From JANMDU01 sp031375105 (GTDB lineage: Bacteria; Pseudomonadota; Gammaproteobacteria; Burkholderiales; Burkholderiaceae_C): a DNA stretch of 6,136 nucleotides. Below the pieces are notes generated by a model, which was not told where the DNA came from, made no database searches, and saw only the letters and a program-made list of their open reading frames with translations. The position numbers were made by a program, and so were the translations under genes. Location: contig JANMHJ010000010.1 of the NCBI GenBank assembly GCA_031375105.1, positions 1 to 6,136 on the forward strand. The letters run 5' to 3'. Positions 1-5,497 of the stretch are shown one piece after another; positions within the stretch are counted from its first letter, which is position 1, and each line of letters begins with the position of its first letter.

Positions 1-120
1 GGCGGTGAGGTGCGCGAAAACGCACAAAACCGTGAGTCTGACATTCGACGTTCAAATCGAGACCAGACAAAGATGCTGAAAACTGCAAGTAAATCATTAA
101 CTTACGATGACCTGATGTGA
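1..120 (+). CDS. Tail of a reading frame entering from the left edge, or displaced N-terminus of the CHAT gene
   Basis: The frame beginning at position 1 is open for 39 codons and stops at TGA 118-120. It encodes a polar stretch ending in LTYDDLM. I do not recognise it. Two readings are possible. It may be the C-terminus of an upstream gene co-transcribed with the CHAT gene, which would make it the CHAT enzyme's possible partner. Alternatively it may be the true N-terminal part of the CHAT protein, separated by a single-base frame change: the CHAT frame is open from 116 onward and skipping one base at ATG-T-GAA joins the two smoothly. There is an internal ATG at 73-75. The stretch is short, so it could also be open by chance. 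Confidence 0.3.
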   Translation, partial: GGEVRENAQNRESDIRRSNRDQTKMLKTASKSLTYDDLM

Positions 121-193
121 AAACGTTGGGACACTACTGACACAGGGTATTTCCAAGTATGCGGCTCTTCGTCTGGATGGCATCGACATTGGT

Positions 194-1675
194 TTGAGGC
201 TCGCGGAAGTTGACCATTCAAATCTAGTGGCCATACGCCAACTACTTGATGAGTCGAACGCGCATTGCAGGCGCGTTCTACAGGATGAAGATGAGTTGTT
301 TACACCTGCATCCAACTTTTTTCAAATCGCCGGCATTTATCAGAGGAATGGTGGATTGCTGCAGCCATCGGAGCAGGAATTTTCGGCTCAATTGCTTCAA
401 AAGTTCGACGCAGCATCTGCCGAATTTCTTCGAACCATTTCCATGTCATTCCCAGAAGTGGAAGATGTACTTGCCCTCAGTAAGCGGACTGAGGCAGCAC
501 GTTATTCAGAGGATGCACCCAGCGACAATGTACCTGTCATCGTGGCAGCGAAACGTTTGCTCCTGCCACGGATAGAAGAGGTGCAGCCTGCACATGCGCT
601 CATCGCCATAGAGTTGCTAGCGGAAAGAGCCATAGAACTACCCAGTGGCACCAAACCCTTGGACATGCATTGGCCAGTAGAGTACGTGCGTCAACTCTCT
701 TTGTCTGGGGTGAGCGTTGTGATGTTGGCAATGGACGAAGCTGATGGGCTTGTAGCCGTAATCGCGGAAGCAGGCGACATCCGCACGTATCGCACCAACA
801 AGGGTACCCCCTCCTTTCGGCAGCGTCTGACAGCATGGAGCGAAAGATATCCATACCGATATGGCCTCATTGACCGCAAGGAGGGTAACAATGAGTTTTA
901 CAACACCATGGCGGAATTCAACATTCCGATGCCTCAGTCCGATAAGGTGCTTGTCATTGCACAACCGGTGTTGGCGCAGATTCCCTACAACCTAGTAATG
1001 GTTGAAAACAATCTTGCGGGAAGCTCGAAAGCCATTGCCGTCACCCCTTCTCTGACTTGGTTCGTGGCCGCTCAACAAGGTCCCAGGAGGCCGGATACAC
1101 GTCGAATGGCATGGATTTCGGTGCCCTCTGAACCGGAGCAGTTTAAGACTCTGGACATGGTGCATCAGAGACTTCTGCCGATCTTCCAGAAGTACGAATT
1201 TCAAGTCGACAACTCCAGAAGAATTCCTGCGGATATGCAGGGTTCGAGGCTCGCAGTAGTTACTGCCCACGGCCAGTTGACAAATGACCGTCAATATATT
1301 CACCGCATTGCGGATGATGAAGACCTCGTTGAGTCGCCGACGGCCCTGGCTAACGCACTTAGGGATGTAGAGCTCGTCATTCTGTTTGTATGCAGCGGGG
1401 GACGCGTTGACGAGCATCCACACGCAAATACAACAGTTAGCCTTCCGAAGTTGTTACTGGACCGCGGTTGCAGAACCGTTATTGCCTCTCCGTGGCCGAT
1501 GGCTTCCGAAATCCCAGGCAACTGGCTGGAACGGTTCATGGAATGTTGGATGGCTGGCTCCACCGCACTGGACGCTAGCTTCGAGGCCAATAAACACGTA
1601 ATGAAGCGGCTCGGTCCAGAACCACAGTACTGCTTGGCAATGACCGTTTATGGGAATGCGCTTTTGCGAGTATGA
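194..1675 (+). CDS. CHAT-domain (caspase-like) cysteine peptidase, probable defence effector
   Basis: A 493-residue protein if started at TTG 194. The first ~150 residues are mostly helical-looking, without evident TPR repeats. The rest follows the CHAT pattern: LVIAQPVLAQIPYNLVM (253-269) matches the segment that precedes the catalytic part, followed by TPSLTWF (284-290). The catalytic His is H359 in VVTAHGQ and the catalytic Cys is C400 in LFVCSGG. GCRTVIASPWPM (425-436) and the closing YGNALL (486-491) are the usual end of the domain. CHAT peptidases of bacteria are caspase relatives that cleave partner proteins; some act with gasdermins or CRISPR-linked effectors in antiviral cell death. 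No substrate gene is visible here. The start is uncertain: TTG 194 lacks a convincing Shine-Dalgarno site, no ATG or GTG lies upstream in frame, and the frame stays coding-like back to 116. The protein lies in a tRNA-Asn island. The domain call is firm; the defence role is inferred. Confidence 0.85.
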   Translation: MRLAEVDHSNLVAIRQLLDESNAHCRRVLQDEDELFTPASNFFQIAGIYQRNGGLLQPSEQEFSAQLLQKFDAASAEFLRTISMSFPEVEDVLALSKRTEAARYSEDAPSDNVPVIVAAKRLLLPRIEEVQPAHALIAIELLAERAIELPSGTKPLDMHWPVEYVRQLSLSGVSVVMLAMDEADGLVAVIAEAGDIRTYRTNKGTPSFRQRLTAWSERYPYRYGLIDRKEGNNEFYNTMAEFNIPMPQSDKVLVIAQPVLAQIPYNLVMVENNLAGSSKAIAVTPSLTWFVAAQQGPRRPDTRRMAWISVPSEPEQFKTLDMVHQRLLPIFQKYEFQVDNSRRIPADMQGSRLAVVTAHGQLTNDRQYIHRIADDEDLVESPTALANALRDVELVILFVCSGGRVDEHPHANTTVSLPKLLLDRGCRTVIASPWPMASEIPGNWLERFMECWMAGSTALDASFEANKHVMKRLGPEPQYCLAMTVYGNALLRV

Positions 1676-1741
1676 GATGTCAGTGATGTCGTCTCGCCCT
1701 GACTGCAGAACCAGCGGCGACTGTGGCAACTAAATGTTGAG

Positions 1742-1788
1742 GTAGACCCTCCGCCGACGACTGTTCCGGCGGCAGACTTGGAGTCTAC
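1742..1788. other. Nested inverted repeats downstream of the CHAT gene
   Basis: GTAGAC (1742-1747) and GTCTAC (1783-1788) form an outer inverted repeat around CCGCCG (1751-1756) / CGGCGG (1767-1772). A short perfect hairpin AGACT-TGG-AGTCT (1774-1786) shares bases with the outer arm, so the two folds exclude each other. The structure starts 66 bases after the CHAT stop codon and is not followed by a T-tract, so it is not a classical intrinsic terminator. It may protect the 3' end of the mRNA or be coincidental. Between it and 2033 I find no gene or other recognisable signal. Confidence 0.3.
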
Positions 1789-2032
1789 GACTGACTCGCT
1801 AGCGGTATATCGATGAACTTACCGTAAGCAGTCAATCGTGAAAGAATGGTTTCGCCCGTACTGGAGATGTTCGAGAGCATCCTAAAGGCACACCATCCAA
1901 AGTCTGCTTTATGCAGCTTAATTCAACGCCTCTGAATTCCGCTTTGTCGTCGGGAGCAGCCATTTATAGCGGCGCCCCGAAAGTCAGGTTTCAGCCTCTT
2001 GAAGTCATTCGCATTTGGAAAATGGTGTGCAT

Positions 2033-2206
2033 AGGCCTTCGTCTTTCAGATCAGCAACCCAACTGCTTGCTGGAATCGAGATCATGCGGATGATCAACCA
2101 AGGGCGGATGAGCACTACAGACGGGGCAATCCTGTCCGCGTCAGATCAGCTCTACTCGTTGGCCGCCAGATCAGCGCCGTGGGCGTTCCGCCGCTCAACG
2201 CCATAG
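2033..2206 (+). pseudogene. Decayed C-terminal remnant of an IS6-type transposase
   Basis: The + frame through 2033 reads RPSSFRSATQLLAGIE, then IMRMINQGRM, and later SASDQLYSLAA (ending at 2167) before a stop at 2204-2206. This resembles the end of IS6-family DDE transposases, where a (K/R)SF-(x)n-GIE/GYE segment is followed by MxMIxKGQ and, in some members, a closing AExFYxLAA. Upstream the frame is closed by a TGA at 2000-2002 and neither the DDE residues nor the N-terminal helix-turn-helix can be found, so only about the last 50 residues survive. Beyond it, TTGCGACGGAATCC (2215-2228) loosely resembles the reverse complement of an IS6-type terminal repeat and may be the worn right end. The family call comes from memory of motifs, without alignment. 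Confidence 0.5.
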
Positions 2207-2284
2207 GTTTGTTGTTGCGACGGAATCCGGCAGTCTTCATCTGATTCCTTGACAGTGAAAAGCGATAAAGCAACCTTTTAAATC

Positions 2285-2302
2285 TGCCATAAATTTGCCA
2301 TA
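2285..2302. repeat. TGCCATA direct repeat, 11-bp period, beside the attachment site
   Basis: TGCCATA occurs at 2285-2291 and 2296-2302, one helical turn apart, in an AT-rich strip about 110 bases inside the attachment site. Direct repeats phased like this next to an att core are typical of arm-type binding sites of tyrosine integrases or of excisionase sites. Two copies are too few to be sure. Apart from this and a TTGACA-like hexamer, 2229-2410 shows no gene or clear signal. Confidence 0.3.
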
Positions 2303-2410
2303 GTTGAAGAGTAAAAACACTTCAAATCCAGTCAACACAAGTATGAAAAAATGCATTAATATCAAGTAGTTGCAGGTTAATTCCATACAACATCCTTTGA
2401 TTCTTTTTGG

Positions 2411-2455
2411 CTGTTAATCCGTAGGTCCCTGGTTCGAGCCCAGGTCGAGGAGCCA
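2411..2455 (+). other. Attachment site made of a tRNA-Asn(GTT) 3' fragment
   Basis: In order: anticodon loop CTGTTAA (2411-2417, anticodon GTT at 2413-2415), anticodon 3' stem TCCGT, variable bases AGGTC, T-stem CCTGG (2428-2432), T-loop TTCGAGC, T-stem CCAGG (2440-2444), acceptor 3' strand TCGAGGA, discriminator G and CCA (2453-2455). The bases just left (TTTGG) cannot pair with TCCGT, and no D-arm or acceptor 5' strand precedes, so tRNA identity starts at about the anticodon loop. This is not a working tRNA. It is the expected displaced 3' piece after integration into tRNA-Asn. The identity block, at least 45 bp, would be the shared core with the other end of the island. Confidence 0.8.
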
Positions 2456-2490
2456 ATCGAATTGATGTCTCTGATATGAATGAGGCATTT

Positions 2491-2525
2491 AAAAAGCCCG
2501 CTTTCCAAAAGAGAGCGGGCTTTTT
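2491..2525. terminator. Strong bidirectional intrinsic terminator between tRNA-Asn and merR
   Basis: GC-rich stem AGCCCGCTTTC (2495-2505) pairs with GAGAGCGGGCT (2511-2521) around a CAAAA loop, with one G-T pair. It is flanked by A5 on the left and T9 on the right, so it reads as a terminator on both strands. On the + strand it would have ended the tRNA-Asn transcript, and now ends read-out from the island. On the - strand it ends the merR transcript. Confidence 0.87.
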
Positions 2526-2535
2526 TTTTCAGGTG

Positions 2536-2556
2536 TTGCTCAAATCCTTTGAGCAA
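2536..2556 (-). other. Perfect hairpin directly after the merR stop codon
   Basis: TTGCTCAAA (2536-2544) and TTTGAGCAA (2548-2556) form a perfect 9-bp stem with a 3-base loop, starting 5 bases after the merR stop on the - strand. No T-tract follows on that strand, so termination is more likely done by the next hairpin (2491-2525). It may stabilise the mRNA end or simply be part of a tandem hairpin tail. Confidence 0.45.
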
Positions 2557-2561
2557 GCAGC

Positions 2562-3041
2562 TCAAGCGGCCAGCAATTCCCGAATTTCAAACAGCTCGCG
2601 GCGAAGTTGGCGCAGTGGCACGTTCATGCTGGAATCGCGGCCAAAATCAATGCCGGGCGCATTGGCATCGTGTGCGTCGGCAGCATCAAAATCGCTGGCT
2701 GAGAAATCGCTGTCGGCTTCGTCGTCAAACACCTCGACGCCATCCAACATCACTTCGCCCGCTTTGCGTTTGTCGCGCTCGGCTTGGATGAGTTCGTGGA
2801 GTTTGTTGCGAGCGCCGCTGATGGTGAAGCCTTGGTCGTAGAGCAGATCGCGGATGCGGCGAATCATGAGCACTTCGTGATGCTGGTAATAACGGCGGTT
2901 ACCGCGCCGCTTCATCGGCTTGAGCTGGGCAAACTCCTGCTCCCAATAGCGCAGCACATGCGGCTTAACGTCGCACAGCTCGCTGACTTCACCAATCGTG
3001 AAATAGCGCTTAACGGGGATGGGCGGAAGGGTTTTTTCCAT
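2562..3041 (-). CDS. MerR-family transcriptional regulator (ihfA-linked type of Burkholderiales)
   Basis: A 159-residue protein. Residues 13-82 form a MerR-type winged helix-turn-helix: YFTIGEVSELC (13-23), then the very typical KPHVLRYWEQEF (26-37) and RRGNRRYY (45-52) wing, followed by a helix to GFTISGARNKL (71-81). Residues 100-135 are rich in Asp and Ala and look disordered. The end (PLRQLRRELFEIRELL) is a short charged helix. There is no cysteine pair of the metal-sensing kind, so it is not a mercury or copper sensor, and the ligand is unknown. Proteins of this type usually sit beside ihfA and a tRNA-Pro in Burkholderiales. Here lolD lies upstream and a tRNA-Asn relic downstream, so the location differs. 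ATG 3041 is the natural start, though no clear Shine-Dalgarno site precedes it. Confidence 0.9.
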   Translation of the reverse strand: MEKTLPPIPVKRYFTIGEVSELCDVKPHVLRYWEQEFAQLKPMKRRGNRRYYQHHEVLMIRRIRDLLYDQGFTISGARNKLHELIQAERDKRKAGEVMLDGVEVFDDEADSDFSASDFDAADAHDANAPGIDFGRDSSMNVPLRQLRRELFEIRELLAA

Positions 3042-3085
3042 TCAAATCAATGTAGTTGCATCAGTTATCTACTGCGCAGTCTCGC

Positions 3086-3114
3086 AATTTACTCCAATCT
3101 GAGCGAAGATGCAA
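3086..3114 (-). promoter_or_regulatory. Weak candidate promoter for merR
   Basis: On the - strand TTGCAT (3114-3109) and TAAATT (3091-3086) are separated by 17 bases, a sigma70-like arrangement about 45 bases before the merR start. The hexamers match only 3/6 and 4/6 of consensus. The 3042-3296 gap between lolD and merR holds no gene, so merR needs either its own promoter here or read-through from lolCD. Confidence 0.22.
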
Positions 3115-3199
3115 AGTCTCTTGAAGTCAAAAGCCTAAGCTCTTGTCACTGCTATGATTTTTTAGCTCTGAAAGTTGAAGCAGGCAATTCAAGCAGCAA

Positions 3200-3225
3200 G
3201 CCTCTTACCCGGCTTTGTAAGAGGC
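3200..3225 (-). terminator. Possible terminator or stability hairpin after lolD
   Basis: GCCTCTTAC (3200-3208) and GTAAGAGGC (3217-3225) form a perfect 9-bp stem with an 8-base loop, 72 bases past the lolD stop on the - strand. The bases that follow on that strand (TTGCTGCTT) are T-rich but interrupted, so termination would be weak. It could instead be an mRNA-stability stem. Confidence 0.4.
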
Positions 3226-3296
3226 AAACCAAGGTAAATTCAGCACATGCAACTTGTCACATTTGTGCAACAAATTCAGCGCCCAACCGGGATGCC

Positions 3297-3995
3297 TCAG
3301 GTCAAAAGCCCCTGATCTAAGCGCAGCACGCGGCTGCATTTTGCCGCTAGGCTTTCGTCATGGGTGACCAAAATGAAGGCGGTATCTTGCGTTTGCGACA
3401 GCTCCAGCATCAGGCCAAACACGCCGCTGGCGCTGGAGCGATCTAGATTCCCGGTGGGCTCATCGGCCAGCACGCAGGCTGGCTTTGTGACAAGTGCACG
3501 AGCAATCGCCACGCGCTGGCGCTCGCCGCCGGAGAGCTCTGCGGGACGGTGATGTAGGCGATGCTCTAGCCCCACAGATGCTAGCATTTTGGTAGCACTC
3601 TGCGCAATATCTGTAACGGCAAGACCTCGTTTTTTCTTAAAAATACGCAGTGGCATGGCCACATTGTCTAATGCGCTGAATTCGGGCAACAGATGATGAA
3701 ACTGATAGACAAAGCCCAAATGCTGGTTGCGCCAAGCGCCCTGCTCTGTGGCGCTCATGTTGGCGAAATCGCGCCCCATGAGCCGCACGCTACCCGCTGT
3801 GGGCGCATCTAGCCCGCCCAGCAGGTGTAAGAGCGTGCTCTTGCCAGAGCCAGAAGCGCCCACAATCGCCAGTGTTTCACCTTTTTTAACAGTCAAATCA
3901 ACACCTTGCAGCACCGTCACATCCAGCGGGCCTTCGTGAAAGCGTTTGGTGATGCCTTGGGCTTGGATCACCAAATCATTTACCAACTCATTCAT
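3297..3995 (-). CDS. lolD: Lipoprotein-releasing system ATP-binding protein LolD
   Basis: A 232-residue ABC-transporter ATPase that powers extraction of outer-membrane lipoproteins from the inner membrane and their hand-over to the carrier LolA. Walker A is GASGSGKST (46-54), Q-loop Q98 sits in VYQFHHLLPEF, the signature is LSGGERQRVAIARAL (154-168), Walker B is CVLADE (174-179) with D-loop NLD (183-185), and the switch His is H212 in LVTHD. The FHHLLPEF stretch after the Q-loop is typical of LolD and helps separate it from FtsE and MacB. Length is normal. The start ATG 3995 has a good Shine-Dalgarno GGAGG (4009-4005) placed 9 bases upstream, inside the end of lolC. The gene overlaps lolC by 8 bases, so the two are translated together. 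It acts on the cytoplasmic face as a dimer. Confidence 0.95.
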   Translation of the reverse strand: MNELVNDLVIQAQGITKRFHEGPLDVTVLQGVDLTVKKGETLAIVGASGSGKSTLLHLLGGLDAPTAGSVRLMGRDFANMSATEQGAWRNQHLGFVYQFHHLLPEFSALDNVAMPLRIFKKKRGLAVTDIAQSATKMLASVGLEHRLHHRPAELSGGERQRVAIARALVTKPACVLADEPTGNLDRSSASGVFGLMLELSQTQDTAFILVTHDESLAAKCSRVLRLDQGLLT

Positions 3996-5271
3996 AGCGC
4001 AGCGCCTCCGCCGGATTCACGCGGCTGGCGCGCCAGCTCGGATACAAAGTGGCTGCAAAAGCCAACACCAAGGCGATGATGCCCACGGGCATGATGTCGG
4101 CCCACTGCGGATCGCTGGGCATTTGACCGATGAGGTACACATCTCGCGGCAAAAAACTGGCGCGGAAGACTTGCTCTAAAAACGGCACGATGACGTCAAT
4201 ATTGAAAGCCACCAGCAGCCCCAGCGCCAAGCCAGAAAAGGTGCCGATCACGCCGACCAAAGCGCCCTGCACCACGAAAATCTTCATGATGCTCGAAGGC
4301 GAAGCGCCCAGCGTGCGCAAAATCGCAATATCAGCGCGTTTGTCCTGTACCGTCATCACCAGCGTAGAAATCAAATTAAACGCCGCCACGGCAACGATCA
4401 ACGTCAAGATGATGAACATCATGCGTTTTTCTAGCTGTACGGCAGCAAACCAAGTGCGGTTTTGCCGCGTCCAATCGCGCACCACTTCGCCGCCAGAGAG
4501 CTTCACGGCCAGTTCAGAGCCCACGGTGCGCGCCTCGTGCAAATCTTTCAGCTTCACGCGCACGCCCGTGGGGCCTTCTAAGCGGAAGACTTTCGCCGCG
4601 TCATCCACATGCACCATCGCTAGGGTCGCGTCGTATTCATAGTGCCCTGAATCAAAAGCGCCCACCACGGTGAATTGCTTGAGCCGCGGTACCACGCCCG
4701 CAGGCGTGATCTGCCCGCCGGGCGCGATCAGCGTGATTTTGTCGCCAATCCGCACGCCGAGGTTACGCGCCAACTCCAAGCCCAGCACGATGCCAAACTC
4801 GCCGCTTTTGAGCTGCTGCAAGCTTTGCAAAGCCTGCGCACCCGTGCCAGTCACGTCCTTTTTGCCCGCAGCAAGGTCTGTCACCTGCGGCTCCAGCGCC
4901 GGGTCAATCCCGCGAATAATCGCGCCTTTCATGTCTTCGCCCCGCGCCAGCAATGCTTGGGCTGCTATGAAAGGTGCAGCACCGATCACCTGCGGATGGG
5001 CTTTGACTTCCGCCAAAGTCCGTGCCGCATCCGGCAAGGCCGCGCCACCCGGCGCAAACACCTCAATATGCGAGACGACCGACAGCATGCGATCGCGCAC
5101 CTCTTTCTGAAACCCATTCATCACAGAAAGCACAATGATTAGCGCCGCCACGCCCAGCGCAATGCCGAGCATGGACACGCCAGAAATAAAGCTGATAAAC
5201 CGGTTAGACCGGGAAGAGCGCCCTGCCCGCGTGTAGCGCAGGCCGACTTCGAGTTCGTAAGGTAAATTCAT
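3988..5271 (-). CDS. lolC: Lipoprotein-releasing system permease (LolC/LolE family)
   Basis: A 427-residue inner-membrane permease with the FtsX/MacB fold. It begins MNLPYELEVGLRYTRAG, with TM1 about 24-50 containing GVSMLGIALGVAALI and followed by VMNGFQKEVRDRML, which is typical of LolC/E. A large periplasmic domain (about 52-280) comes next, then TM2 (283-307), a cytoplasmic coupling segment DKRADIAILRTLGAS (310-324), TM3 (331-357) and TM4 (392-410), ending WRASRVNPAEALRYE. The frame runs open to 5373, but the extra residues resemble nothing known and overlap the antitoxin gene, so ATG 5271 is chosen. No second permease gene lies next to lolD. One permease would then serve as a homodimer, as in LolDF-type systems, unless a lolE exists elsewhere. 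It starts 10 bases after the antitoxin stop. Confidence 0.93.
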   Translation of the reverse strand: MNLPYELEVGLRYTRAGRSSRSNRFISFISGVSMLGIALGVAALIIVLSVMNGFQKEVRDRMLSVVSHIEVFAPGGAALPDAARTLAEVKAHPQVIGAAPFIAAQALLARGEDMKGAIIRGIDPALEPQVTDLAAGKKDVTGTGAQALQSLQQLKSGEFGIVLGLELARNLGVRIGDKITLIAPGGQITPAGVVPRLKQFTVVGAFDSGHYEYDATLAMVHVDDAAKVFRLEGPTGVRVKLKDLHEARTVGSELAVKLSGGEVVRDWTRQNRTWFAAVQLEKRMMFIILTLIVAVAAFNLISTLVMTVQDKRADIAILRTLGASPSSIMKIFVVQGALVGVIGTFSGLALGLLVAFNIDVIVPFLEQVFRASFLPRDVYLIGQMPSDPQWADIMPVGIIALVLAFAATLYPSWRASRVNPAEALRYE

Positions 5272-5281
5272 GTGGGGTGAT

Positions 5282-5497
5282 TCATTCCTGCGCCAAGCGC
5301 AGCAGCTCCAAGCCGCGCTCCAATTGATTGCTGCCGCGCTGTGCACGGATCTTGAAACGCGTCTCCGCATCAAACTGCACCAAGGCCTGCGTCGTCATTT
5401 CATCGAGCAAGCGCGCAAGCGAAGTGCCTTGGCTGGCCGCCATGGCTTTGAGGCGTTCGTGTTTGTGGTCAGGCAAGCGCAGGGTGAGTGAACTCAT
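5282..5497 (-). CDS. Small antitoxin, ribbon-helix-helix type, partner of the PIN toxin
   Basis: A 71-residue protein. It begins MSSLTLRLPDHKHERLKAMA: an N-terminal strand (SLTLRLP, 2-8) followed by two helices (about 10-22 and 26-40, with SLARLLDEMTTQAL), the layout of CopG/MetJ-like DNA-binding antitoxins. The later part (43-71, with RGSNQLERGLELL) is charged and helical and would be the toxin-binding tail. The frame is open upstream to 5584, but ATG 5497 is chosen. AAAGGAG lies 5 bases before it, it overlaps the toxin stop as ATGA, and homology-like sequence begins there. The order toxin-then-antitoxin is the less common one. The strong ribosome site inside the toxin gene's 3' end should keep antitoxin output high. 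Function is inferred from fold and pairing. Confidence 0.77.
   Translation of the reverse strand: MSSLTLRLPDHKHERLKAMAASQGTSLARLLDEMTTQALVQFDAETRFKIRAQRGSNQLERGLELLRLAQE

Larger units (their letters stand above)
1..2455. mobile_element. Right end of a genomic island integrated in tRNA-Asn (left end outside the window)
   Basis: Seen: a tRNA-Asn 3' fragment without its 5' half lies at 2411-2455. Core-type genes (merR, lolD, lolC) lie to its right, and accessory material (a CHAT peptidase and a transposase remnant) lies to its left. Known: tyrosine-recombinase elements that use a tRNA gene rebuild the whole tRNA at one end and leave the displaced host 3' fragment at the other. With the tRNA read on the + strand, the geometry places the element left of 2411 and the chromosome right of it, which agrees with the gene content. 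Inferred: the intact tRNA-Asn and an integrase lie left of position 1. No integrase is visible here, so the island could also be an immobile relic. Its full size cannot be known from this window. Confidence 0.55.

Noticed and set aside
992..1423. 143-residue - strand open frame inside the CHAT gene
   Set aside because: It lies antisense to the catalytic part of the CHAT gene, whose + frame carries all expected motifs.
1776..1917. Short - strand frame with MLSNISSTGETILSRL
   Set aside because: About 46 codons, no ribosome site, and no similarity that I recognise.
2249..2283. TTGACA followed by T/A-rich bases as a + strand promoter
   Set aside because: The best -10-like hexamer is 21 bases away and no gene follows it before the tRNA fragment.
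2377..2565. 62-residue - strand open frame across the tRNA fragment
   Set aside because: It reads the tRNA antisense (SSTWARTRDLRIN), a well-known false protein from tRNA 3' ends.
2784..3320. 178-residue + strand open frame over merR and the gap behind it
   Set aside because: Its first half is a shadow of merR and the rest has no protein-like pattern; merR has clear family motifs on the other strand.
5272..5373. 34-residue N-terminal extension of LolC
   Set aside because: The extension overlaps the antitoxin gene and shows no homology-like sequence, whereas MNLPYELEVG at 5271 is the family's usual beginning.
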